64,000 nucleotides of DNA from Hymenobacter aerophilus DSM 13606 (lineage in GTDB: Bacteria > Bacteroidota > Bacteroidia > Cytophagales > Hymenobacteraceae), in the NCBI RefSeq assembly GCF_000382225.1, contig NZ_KB907800.1, positions 186,001 to 250,000 on the forward strand, written 5' to 3'. Positions 14,648-22,352 of this stretch are shown one piece after another. How positions within the stretch are numbered: position 1 is the stretch's first letter; the number at the start of each line of letters is the position of its first letter. The position numbers and the translations under genes were made by a program. The notes beneath the pieces were generated by a model that was not told where the DNA came from, did no database searches, and saw nothing but the letters and a program-made list of their open reading frames with translations.

Positions 14648-17250
14648 ATCCGGGCACCCACCACTACCGTTTTGCGGTACTCGCGCTTTTCGCCGCTGCC
14701 GGGGCGCAGCAGCTCGATGTGCAGCACGTAGTAGCCCACGGCCGCTTTCTGGCCGCGGTCCGTCAGGCCGTCCCACTGGAAAAAGCCGCTGGTGGGCAGG
14801 GTTTCGTTGCGCACCAGCCGACGAGCCAGGCGGCCCTGGGCATCGTAAATCGTGATACTGGCGGCGTAACCGGGCTGGTCGAGGGTGTAATTGAGCGTCG
14901 TCAGGTCCTGCTGGCCGTCCTCGTCGGGCGTAAAAACTTCGGGTTCGATGCGGAAGGCCTGGTCGCCGCCGGAGTCCTGCTGGTACTGCGAGTTGGGGCG
15001 GCCGGGCGTGGCGTAACCCGCGGCGCTGGCCGCCGAGTGGAAGTTCTCGCCCGTGCTCGGCCCCTCGGGCCGGATGCGTTCCAGCGACACGCCGTTCTGA
15101 TCGTCGAGCAGCTTCAGGTGCATGCTCTTGTTGTAGGCAAAACGGTCCAGTTGCTCATTGGTGGCCGATGTCAGCACGACGACGCCCGCATCGTCGGGGT
15201 ACGAGGGCAGGCTGGGCATTGCCAGAAAATTAGCCGGCTCCGAGCTGTTGGGGTACTGGCTCTGGATGTTGGCCGGGTCGGTGGTGAGCACCAGCAACTG
15301 GCCGGGTGCCAGCACGTAGGGCCCGGCGCTGATGGGCTTCTGGTCCAGGGCGCCGTCGGGTTTTTCGGCGCCCAGCTGCCAGCCCTGCACGTTGAGGTAC
15401 TTGGCCGAGCGGTTGAGCAGCTCCACAAAATCGACGCCGCCGGTGCGCGGGTTGAACAGGATTTCGTTGATAACCACATCGGTAGGCGCGGCCGGGGCGG
15501 GCAGGGCCAGCGTAACGGCGGCGGCCGGCCCGCTGGCGTTGCCCACGCAGTCGGTGGCCTGTTGCACGGTTAGCGCCACGGGCTGGCCGGGCTGCAGCGG
15601 CGCACTCAGCTGCAGATCAACCAGCCGAAAATCGGGCCCGACGGGCAGCACCCGGGCCACGCCCACGGCCGGCGCAAAGGTGTAAAGCGCCGGGTTGGCC
15701 GCGGCTGCGCTGTCGAGCTTCTCACTGAAAAACAGCCGTACCAGCGTGGGCGACAGCGCCACAGCCCGCACCAAAGCCGGCGCAGTGCGGTCGGGGTTGG
15801 CGATGCGCACCGAGTTGGCCCGGCCGGGCGTGCCCCCGCTGGGGTCGTTGCTGGCCGTCCAGTTCTCCATGCCCCCGCAGAAGTTGGTTTCGTCCACCAT
15901 TTCCAGGCTCCAGCCCCCCTCCTGCTTGCGGCTGTCCTTGTACCAGCTGTCCGAATACGTTACTTCGAACACGGTGCGGCCGTCGCGGCCCGTGAGCAGC
16001 AGCTGGTCGCCGGCGTTGCTCAGGCTGGGGAAGTTGGTCAGGGCAAACACCTTTCCGAAGGCCGCAAACTGCGGCCCGCGGGTGCTGCCGCACACCACCG
16101 CGTACTCGCCCGGCAGCAGCGTGGCGCCGGCCGGAAACACGGCGGGGTTGGCCGTGCTGCCGCCCTTGCTCAGGCGCACGCCCGCCAGATCGAGCGCGCG
16201 GGTGGTCGAGGGGTTATGGATTTCGAGGTACTCGGAAGCCGGCAGCCCCACCACCGGCGTTTCGTCGGCCATGATTTCGGTGATGAGCAGCTGGCCGAAC
16301 TGCGGCAGCCCGAGCACGCCCGTCGAGCTGTAAGTGGCCGTGAGCGGGCCGGAGGCCACGTTGCCGTAGAGGTCGGCCACCTGACGAGCCTCCAGCGTGC
16401 CGGGGCCGGGCGGCAGGTCGGCGGCCAGCGTCAGGTGTACCAGGGCGGGGTTGCTGTCGTCGCGCAGGGCGGCGGTTACGGCCGGGCCGCCGGGCAGCTG
16501 GTAGCTGGCCGGGTTCTGGGCGGCGGCCACGGCCTCGTTGAAGGTGGCATCCAGCGCCCGGGGGCCGGCCACGACCACCTGCACGGCCGCGGGCGGGGTG
16601 TTGTCGGAAACCTGAATATCATCGAAGTAAAACGCCTTGCTGTTGGCCGAGGAGTACGTGAGCAGCACGCCGAAAAAGGCGCTGCGCTGGTACGTGGCAT
16701 CGGTGGCCGTACCTTCGCTCGTGAAGTTGAGCCCGCCCGTCAGGTCGCGCTCCAGCGTCCAGACGTTTTCGACCGAGCGCGTGACGCGCACCCGCACGAG
16801 GTTGTTGGTGCCGGAGCTGAGGGTGGCATCCTGGCCATTGACGACGTAAACGGGGCTGCCGGTGGCATCCTGGCGGAACAGGGACACCTCATCGGGGGTG
16901 CCGCCCAGGCGCACGAAGTAGCCGCGGGTGCCGCTGGCTTTCAGGTCGGCGCGGTCGGCCAGCAGCCACACATCGGCGTAGTTGCCGCTGCTGGTGGCCA
17001 GTTTCAGGTTGGCCCAGAAGCTCCAGCTGGTGCCGGTGCTGGCCTGGCAGGGCGTAACCAGCTGCAGCTCGGTGCCCGTAACGGCCGGACCGTTGCTTTG
17101 CAGCTGACGGGCCGCGTTCACCTGGAAAGAAGCGGCGTCGCCGGTCCAGGCGGGGTTCTGGGTGAAATCCCCGTCGGCGAAGTCATCGGTTAGTTGGGCC
17201 TGGGCCGCTAAATTGCCCAGCAGAAATAGTACGAGCAGCCACTTCTTCAT
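14638..17250 (-). CDS. Lamin-tail-domain surface protein with C-terminal secretion/FlgD-like domain
   Basis: The protein has 870 residues with a signal peptide (1-18, LFLLGNLAAQAQ). It begins with a laminin-G-like beta domain (to about 205). Two lamin tail domains follow, near 325-440 (LLITEIMADE) and 590-700 (VVINEILFNPRTGG), interleaved with Ig-like SbsA-type domains. The end (about 775-870) has FTPDEDGQQDL, SITIYDAQGRLARRL and WDGLTDRGQKAAVGYYV, matching the CHU/FlgD-type C-terminal domain of type IX secretion clients. It is likely a secreted or surface-attached protein. It heads the leftward DUF1800-DUF1501 cluster. Confidence 0.88.
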   Translation of the reverse strand: MKKWLLVLFLLGNLAAQAQLTDDFADGDFTQNPAWTGDAASFQVNAARQLQSNGPAVTGTELQLVTPCQASTGTSWSFWANLKLATSSGNYADVWLLADRADLKASGTRGYFVRLGGTPDEVSLFRQDATGSPVYVVNGQDATLSSGTNNLVRVRVTRSVENVWTLERDLTGGLNFTSEGTATDATYQRSAFFGVLLTYSSANSKAFYFDDIQVSDNTPPAAVQVVVAGPRALDATFNEAVAAAQNPASYQLPGGPAVTAALRDDSNPALVHLTLAADLPPGPGTLEARQVADLYGNVASGPLTATYSSTGVLGLPQFGQLLITEIMADETPVVGLPASEYLEIHNPSTTRALDLAGVRLSKGGSTANPAVFPAGATLLPGEYAVVCGSTRGPQFAAFGKVFALTNFPSLSNAGDQLLLTGRDGRTVFEVTYSDSWYKDSRKQEGGWSLEMVDETNFCGGMENWTASNDPSGGTPGRANSVRIANPDRTAPALVRAVALSPTLVRLFFSEKLDSAAAANPALYTFAPAVGVARVLPVGPDFRLVDLQLSAPLQPGQPVALTVQQATDCVGNASGPAAAVTLALPAPAAPTDVVINEILFNPRTGGVDFVELLNRSAKYLNVQGWQLGAEKPDGALDQKPISAGPYVLAPGQLLVLTTDPANIQSQYPNSSEPANFLAMPSLPSYPDDAGVVVLTSATNEQLDRFAYNKSMHLKLLDDQNGVSLERIRPEGPSTGENFHSAASAAGYATPGRPNSQYQQDSGGDQAFRIEPEVFTPDEDGQQDLTTLNYTLDQPGYAASITIYDAQGRLARRLVRNETLPTSGFFQWDGLTDRGQKAAVGYYVLHIELLRPGSGEKREYRKTVVVGARITD

Positions 17251-17411
17251 GCGGGGTAAAAAATTTCCCGCTTAGGTTTGCCGGGCGCGCCGAAAGCAGC
17301 GGCCCGACTCCGCCCTGCCTCCGCGCCGCCTCCGCCAACTGCCGCGAGAGGTTGAATAAAAACACAGGGAAATATAGCGGCTTTACCTTTAACATTTCAA
17401 CCAGAAAAAAC
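17251..17411. promoter_or_regulatory. Divergent regulatory gap with asd promoter
   Basis: A minus-7-like TACCTTTA lies at 17384-17391, 21 bases before the asd ATG. No TTG with correct spacing was seen. A small hairpin (GCGGG...CCCGC) sits at 17251-17271 next to the lamin-tail start. Confidence 0.45.
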
Positions 17412-18410
17412 ATGAAAGTAGCTGTAGTGGGTGCCACTGGTCTGGTGGGCACCGAAATGCTCAAGGTGCTGGCCGAGCGACACTTCCCGGTCACGGAGCT
17501 ACTGCCCGTAGCCTCGGCCCGGTCGGTGGGACAGGAAATCGAATTCCGGGGCCAGAAGTACACGGTGGTGAGCATGGACGACGCCATTGCGGCCCGGCCG
17601 GCCGTGGCCATCTTCTCGGCCGGCGGCGCCATTTCGCTGCAGGAAGCCCCGCGTTTCGCGGCCGTCGGCACGGTGGTTATCGACAACTCCTCGGCCTGGC
17701 GCATGGACCCGACCAAGAAGCTGGTGGTGCCCGAAATCAACGCCGACACGCTCACGGCCGACGATAAAATCATTGCCAACCCCAACTGTTCCACCATTCA
17801 GCTGGTGGTGGCCCTCAACGAACTGCACAAGCGCTACCAGGCCACCCGCATCGTGGTGAGCACCTACCAGAGCGTAACCGGCACCGGCAAGCAGGCCGTC
17901 GACCAGATGATGGCCGAGCGGGCCGGCCAGACGCCCGGCAGCCCCGCCTACCCCCACCGCATCGACCTGAACGTGCTGCCCCACATCGACGTGTTCCAGG
18001 ACAACGGCTACACCAAGGAGGAGATGAAAATGGTGCTGGAAACGAAGAAAATCTTCGGCGACGACTCCATCCGTCTCACCGCCACCACCGTGCGCGTACC
18101 CGTAATGGGCGGCCACTCGGAAGCCGTGAACGTGGAGTTTGCCCAGGAATTCGACCTCGCCGACGTGCGCGAGCTGCTACGCCAGACCGAAGGCGTGGAG
18201 CTGGTCGACGATGTGCAGAACAACACCTACCCCATGCCCCGGGACGCCCAAGGCAAGGATGCCGTGCTGGTAGGCCGCCTGCGTCGCGACGAAACCCAGC
18301 CCCGCACCCTCAATATGTGGGTAGTGGCCGATAACCTGCGCAAAGGTGCCGCCACCAACGCCGTGCAGATTGCCGAGGTGATGGTGAAAATGGGGTTGCT
18401 TGAAAAGTAA
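17412..18410 (+). CDS. asd: Aspartate-semialdehyde dehydrogenase
   Basis: The enzyme reduces aspartyl-4-phosphate to aspartate-4-semialdehyde with NADPH, the branch point to lysine/diaminopimelate, threonine and methionine. It has 332 residues from the ATG at 17412. The N-terminal KVAVVGATGLVGTEML is the Rossmann nucleotide site, NPNCST holds the catalytic Cys (about 129), and PHIDVF and VPVMGGHSEAV follow as expected. It feeds the hom-metX-metY genes 10 kb downstream. The annotated start avoids a 20-residue extension that overlaps the promoter box. Confidence 0.97.
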   Translation: MKVAVVGATGLVGTEMLKVLAERHFPVTELLPVASARSVGQEIEFRGQKYTVVSMDDAIAARPAVAIFSAGGAISLQEAPRFAAVGTVVIDNSSAWRMDPTKKLVVPEINADTLTADDKIIANPNCSTIQLVVALNELHKRYQATRIVVSTYQSVTGTGKQAVDQMMAERAGQTPGSPAYPHRIDLNVLPHIDVFQDNGYTKEEMKMVLETKKIFGDDSIRLTATTVRVPVMGGHSEAVNVEFAQEFDLADVRELLRQTEGVELVDDVQNNTYPMPRDAQGKDAVLVGRLRRDETQPRTLNMWVVADNLRKGAATNAVQIAEVMVKMGLLEK

Positions 18411-18451
18411 AACAGCAATCAGATATCTTGCACCTGAATCTATCCGAATGT

Positions 18452-19585
18452 ATGATTTGTACTACTCGTATCCTCCTTTTTCTGTTGCTTAGCGCCACTG
18501 TCCCCGCAGTGGCTCAAATTACTTCTGCCCCTGCTACCGGCGCCGGGCAGGCAGCAGGGGAAGTTTTTACTTACGTAGAACAGATGCCTCAATTTCCGGG
18601 TGGGCAGGCAGTCCTGCTTCAAACCCTTGGCAAGACAATTGTGTACCCGGCAGAAGCCCTGCAGCAGCAGCTCGAAGGCCGTGTATTTGTTAGTTTTGTG
18701 GTGGCGGCCTCGGGAAGTGTACAGGATGTACAGGTGAGTAAGAGCATACATCCACTGCTCGACGCTGAAGCCGTGCGGGCTGTGCAGGAGTTACCGGCTT
18801 TTATTGCGGGCAAACAGAACGGCCAGCCGGTTGCCGTCGCTTTTACACTACCCATTACGTTTCGGCTACCAGTGGCGCCGGCTCCGGCGGTGCCTTTGCT
18901 CACTGGTCCGCGCCCGACTAATATTGGGCGGGCACCATATATGCAGGGCGGTCAGCAGGCCTTGGCCGAATACCTGAAAGCAGCTCCCTACCCCGAAGAA
19001 TCCCGACAGGCCCAGGCCTCCGGCATTGTGTTCGTAACGGTTGCAATAGATGCTAAAGGGCAAGTAGAAAAAGTGAGCTCGGATGCTGGCATTGGTGTAC
19101 AAAACGGCCATACTACCCGCATCATGCCAGCCTTGCGCTTAGCGGCCCTCAATTTGCTCAACAACGGCCCGGGCTGGGTACCCGGACAGTTGGAAGGCAA
19201 GGATAGGTCTACCACCAGCATTATACCGCTGCAGTTTGATGCCGCCAGTAGCACTATATCAGTAGTACCCGGCATCCGGCTGTTTCCCGAAGTCCCCCCG
19301 ACTCCTTTGGGCGGGCCGGAAGCCTTGCTCAAGCTGATGGCACAACAAATGCGTTATCCGGCACAAGCGCTGCGCAACCAGACACAAGGCAAGGTGGTGT
19401 TGTTCCTGGAAGTCAGTGAGGAAGGACGCCTTGAACAGCCCTTGGTTATTGAATCTGTATCGCCGGAGTTAGACGCAGAGGTATTGCGGGTAGCTGCTTC
19501 GTTACCACCCGTCTTTCCGGCATTGGAAAATGGTCAGCCGGTGCGCAGCTTTTACCTGCTGCCGTTTACGTTTTCTATCAAGTAG
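18452..19585 (+). CDS. Secreted protein with three TonB C-terminal-like repeats
   Basis: The protein has 377 residues from the ATG at 18452. A signal peptide (about 1-22) replaces the usual TonB inner-membrane anchor and Pro-rich spacer. Three TonB_C-like units can be read: about 45-140 (VYPAEALQQQLEGRVFVSFV), 160-250 (PYPEESRQAQASGIVFVTVA, weaker) and 285-377 (RYPAQALRNQTQGKVVLFLE). Energy-transducer TonB repeats occur in Bacteroidota, but three soluble periplasmic copies without an anchor would not couple to ExbBD in the usual way. It may bind TonB-dependent receptors or peptidoglycan. GC content is lower than that of the neighbours. Confidence 0.7.
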   Translation: MICTTRILLFLLLSATVPAVAQITSAPATGAGQAAGEVFTYVEQMPQFPGGQAVLLQTLGKTIVYPAEALQQQLEGRVFVSFVVAASGSVQDVQVSKSIHPLLDAEAVRAVQELPAFIAGKQNGQPVAVAFTLPITFRLPVAPAPAVPLLTGPRPTNIGRAPYMQGGQQALAEYLKAAPYPEESRQAQASGIVFVTVAIDAKGQVEKVSSDAGIGVQNGHTTRIMPALRLAALNLLNNGPGWVPGQLEGKDRSTTSIIPLQFDAASSTISVVPGIRLFPEVPPTPLGGPEALLKLMAQQMRYPAQALRNQTQGKVVLFLEVSEEGRLEQPLVIESVSPELDAEVLRVAASLPPVFPALENGQPVRSFYLLPFTFSIK

Positions 19586-19659
19586 CCCAAGTGGCATAGG
19601 GTGAAGCAGAGGCGGGCAATTTTTATACCTCTGCTTTATGCTAGGCCACCTGGGCTACT
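19581..19659. repeat. Imperfect 32-bp inverted repeat between convergent genes
   Basis: Arms 19581-19612 and 19628-19659 pair imperfectly around a 15-base loop containing ATTTTTA. The TonB-like gene stop (19583-19585) is inside the left arm. It may serve as a bidirectional terminator. Confidence 0.75.
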
Positions 19660-19711
19660 TTGCTTCCGGGAAAGAGCAGCAGCGGCACCAGTTCCTGGTT
19701 GTACCCGGCGG

Positions 19712-20470
19712 CTACAGGGGCTTTATCCCCGCCGCAAAATCCAGCACTGCCCGCTGTGTTGACTCCGGTGCCTCGATAAAGCCCAAATGGCCCACGCCGT
19801 GCAGCAGCAGGGCGTGGCTTTGGGTGGACAGCGCTAGTTGGGGCAGCAGCGTGTCGAGGGGTACGGCCGGGTCGTCGTGGCCGCCGATGAAGAGTACCGG
19901 GAACTTGGCGCCGCGCAGCACGGCAGTGCGGTCGGGGCGGTGCTTCATGGCTTCGAGGCAGCCCAAAACGGTGGTTTCGGGGGTGGCGGCGGCTATGTCC
20001 TCCAGCTCTTTCAGCTCGGCGGCCAGCCGCTTGCGGTTAGTGGGGGCCAGCAAATTCCGGATGCTGGAGCGCATGTATTTTTCGACCCCGTGGCGGCGCA
20101 CGAACCCGGCGCTTTCGTCGCGGGCGGCTTTTTTCTCCTCATTATCGGGCAGGGCGGTGCTGTGGAAAATAACGAGGCCCGCCACCCGTTCGGGGTGCGC
20201 CTCGGCCAGCGCCAGGGCCACGTAGCCGCCCATGCTGTGGCCGACTAGCACTACCTTTTCGGCGCCGGCCGCATCCAGTTGCTGTAGCACCGCCCGCGCC
20301 TGTGCCTCCATCGAGTAGTCGATTACCGGGCCCGGGTTGGAGCCGTGGCCGGGCAGCGCGGGCGTGAGCACCCGGTAACGGGCCGGAAAGTCGCGGGTGA
20401 AACTGGTCCAGATTTCGGGGCTTTCGGCGAAGCCGTGCAGAAAGACGAGGGTGGGTTGGGTGGCAGACAT
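19712..20470 (-). CDS. Alpha/beta-fold hydrolase
   Basis: The protein has 252 residues from the ATG at 20470. The oxyanion region is LVFLHGFAESPEIW, the nucleophile elbow is LVGHSMGGYVALALA (Ser near residue 87), the acid is in FIGGHDDPAVP and the catalytic His is in HGVGHLGFIEAPE. This is a complete triad of the soluble lipase/esterase/epoxide-hydrolase type; the substrate is unknown. The upstream extension to 20563 is rejected because it runs into the divergent gene's leader. Confidence 0.9.
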   Translation of the reverse strand: MSATQPTLVFLHGFAESPEIWTSFTRDFPARYRVLTPALPGHGSNPGPVIDYSMEAQARAVLQQLDAAGAEKVVLVGHSMGGYVALALAEAHPERVAGLVIFHSTALPDNEEKKAARDESAGFVRRHGVEKYMRSSIRNLLAPTNRKRLAAELKELEDIAAATPETTVLGCLEAMKHRPDRTAVLRGAKFPVLFIGGHDDPAVPLDTLLPQLALSTQSHALLLHGVGHLGFIEAPESTQRAVLDFAAGIKPL

Positions 20471-20549
20471 AAGCGGCGGGCAGGAAGTACAGGCGAATCC
20501 CGACAAATACGCACATTTGCCGCATCCGTTCCCGTTACCACTTTCCAGC

Positions 20550-21569
20550 ATGGCATTTATCAAGCGGCAGTATTACCATTACCTGATTGGCAGCGGCGCG
20601 GGTTTGTTTGTGGCCCTGCTGGGGCGCTTCGTTTTCGCCACCAATTACTTCAACGATGCCGGGGGCCTGCTGATGCTCTGCTTTCTGCTGCTGATTCCGG
20701 CGGCGCTGGGAGCCGTTACGGCCCATTTTACGCCGCCTACCGCTTCCAAATGGTGGCGGCTGGTATTCGGGCCGTTCCTGACGGTGCTGCTGTTTCTGGT
20801 TACGGCGCTTCTATTCCATCTGGAAGGCATGATCTGCGTGCTGATGATTTTCCCGCTGTTCATTATTACGGCTGGCCTGGGGGCGCTCCTCTATTATGAC
20901 TTGACCAAAGACAAAAGCGACCAGACCAAAACCTACGTGGTGGCCGCATTCGCCCTGTTGCCCTTCTTGCTGGCCCCACTCGAAAGTCAGCTTACCACAC
21001 CCGACGAGTATCGCCGGGTCGAGAACACGATAGTTATTGCAGCGCCGACCGAGGTGGTGTGGAAGCACATTGTGCGGGTGCCACCCATTACGGCCCAGGA
21101 TTTGGGCCCCAGCCTCGTGGACCGGCTGGGTTTCCCGCGGCCGGTGGAGGCCACGCTGAGCCACGAGGGCGTGGGCGGGGTGCGCCGGGCCACCTTCGAA
21201 CGGGGCGTGGAGTTCCTGGAAACCATCGACGTGTGGGAGCCGCAGCGGCGCATCTCGTTCAGCATCGTGCCCAACACGGCCACCATCCCGCCCACCACGT
21301 TTGATGAGCACGTAACGGTGGGCGGCCGGTTTTTCGACGTGCTGCGCGGCACCTACGAGCTGGAGCCCGCCGGCCCCGGCCGCACCCGTCTGGTGCTCTA
21401 CAGCCGCCAGCGCCTGAGCACCCGCATCAACCCCTACGCCGGCCTCTGGACCGGCTACATCATGAGCGAAATCCAGCGCCGCATCCTCGAAGTCATCCGC
21501 CACCGTTGCGAAACGGACGCCGCCGGGGCCACTGCTGCCCTGGCCGCTAATCAAAAGGCCCGTCACTAA
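20550..21569 (+). CDS. Membrane protein with C-terminal SRPBCC (START-like) domain
   Basis: The protein has 339 residues from the ATG at 20550. Four or five hydrophobic helices fill about 1-165 (IGSGAGLFVALLGRFVF, LLMLCFLLLIPAALGAV, FLTVLLFLVTALLF and others). From about 175 a helix-grip lipid-binding fold follows: NTIVIAAPTEVVWKHIV starts the SRPBCC domain, and LVLYSRQRLSTRINPYAGLW is in its end. It is probably a sensor or binder of small hydrophobic molecules at the membrane. Its stop codon sits in the loop of a terminator hairpin. Confidence 0.75.
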   Translation: MAFIKRQYYHYLIGSGAGLFVALLGRFVFATNYFNDAGGLLMLCFLLLIPAALGAVTAHFTPPTASKWWRLVFGPFLTVLLFLVTALLFHLEGMICVLMIFPLFIITAGLGALLYYDLTKDKSDQTKTYVVAAFALLPFLLAPLESQLTTPDEYRRVENTIVIAAPTEVVWKHIVRVPPITAQDLGPSLVDRLGFPRPVEATLSHEGVGGVRRATFERGVEFLETIDVWEPQRRISFSIVPNTATIPPTTFDEHVTVGGRFFDVLRGTYELEPAGPGRTRLVLYSRQRLSTRINPYAGLWTGYIMSEIQRRILEVIRHRCETDAAGATAALAANQKARH

Positions 21570-21584
21570 GCAGTGACGGGCCTT
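21555..21584. terminator. Bidirectional terminator with a stop codon in its loop
   Basis: Stem AAGGCCCGTCACT / AGTGACGGGCCTT (13 perfect pairs) with a 4-base loop. It is flanked by AAA on the left and serves the SRPBCC gene and possibly yceI from the other side. Confidence 0.85.
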
Positions 21585-21607
21585 CGTAATTCTCCGGAAT
21601 GCAGGCG

Positions 21608-22156
21608 CTATACGGCGGCGGCCACGGCCTGCTTGGTGAACTGCAGGCTGGCAACCAGCTTCACTTCATCGCCCACCACAATGGAGCCGGCCTCGGTGAT
21701 GCCGCTCCAAACCAAACCGAAATCCTTGCGGCTGATTTTGCCGGTCACGTCGAAACCAGCTTTCTGGTTGCCGTAGAAGTCGCCGGCCTGGCCGCCGTAC
21801 TCCACGTCCAGCGTCACCGACTGGGTTACGCCGTGCAGCGTCAGGTCGCCTACAAGCGTGTAGTCGTCGTCGCCGGTTTTGGTGAGGGAAGTAGAAACGA
21901 AGGTCAGCTCAGGATACGTGGCGGCATCGAAGAAATCGGCGCTCTTCAGGTGCTCGTCGCGCTGCTCCTGGTTGGTGTCGATGCTGTCGATTTTGGCCGA
22001 GAAACGCACCTGGGCGCCCTCAAACGAGTCGCCTTCGGTTTCGGCTTCGCCTTCGAACTGCTTGAACGAGCCGGTTACGGTCGAAATAACGAGGTGCTTC
22101 ACTTTGAATTGCACTTCGGAGTGGGTGGGGTCAAGCGCCCATTTGGTGGTGGCCAT
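21608..22156 (-). CDS. YceI-family protein
   Basis: The protein has 182 residues without an obvious signal peptide. TKWALDPTHSEVQFKVKHLV at the N-terminus and the later LTLHGVTQSVTLDVEYGG are the YceI lipocalin-like signature. The fold is a beta-barrel that binds polyisoprenoid or other long hydrophobic ligands. The palindromic site at 22228-22260 lies about 70 bases upstream and could be the operator of this gene. The next gene over is dxs, which makes isoprenoid precursors; the two run in the same direction but are separated by a terminator. Confidence 0.93.
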   Translation of the reverse strand: MATTKWALDPTHSEVQFKVKHLVISTVTGSFKQFEGEAETEGDSFEGAQVRFSAKIDSIDTNQEQRDEHLKSADFFDAATYPELTFVSTSLTKTGDDDYTLVGDLTLHGVTQSVTLDVEYGGQAGDFYGNQKAGFDVTGKISRKDFGLVWSGITEAGSIVVGDEVKLVASLQFTKQAVAAAV

Positions 22157-22227
22157 GCTGGTAGTAGTTAGGGTTCAGACTGATGCGGAATGCTGACCGG
22201 CACTATATCCGGTCGGCACGCAACAAA

Positions 22228-22260
22228 TGTATGTACATTATTTTAATTAATGTACATACA
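22228..22260. promoter_or_regulatory. AT-rich 13-bp perfect palindrome, candidate operator
   Basis: TGTATGTACATTA (22228-22240) is the exact reverse complement of TAATGTACATACA (22248-22260), with a 7-base centre. Each half also contains the palindrome TGTACA. It lies upstream of yceI in an AT-rich island and looks like a binding site for a dimeric regulator (MarR- or TetR-type size). Confidence 0.6.
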
Positions 22261-22298
22261 CGTATTTATTTTCTGTATCAGCTTCCTATTCAGCAAAC

Positions 22299-22335
22299 AA
22301 AAGGGCCGGTACCACATAGCGGTACCGGCCCTTTT
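22299..22335 (-). terminator. Terminator of dxs
   Basis: Perfect 15-bp stem AAAAGGGCCGGTACC / GGTACCGGCCCTTTT with a 7-base loop, placed 17 bases past the dxs stop and followed by GTTTG on the minus strand. Confidence 0.88.
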
Positions 22336-22352
22336 ACTCACTGCTGACTACT

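Noticed and set aside
18428..18451. TTG start giving an eight-residue extension of the TonB-repeat protein
   Set aside because: The ATG at 18452 begins a proper signal peptide.
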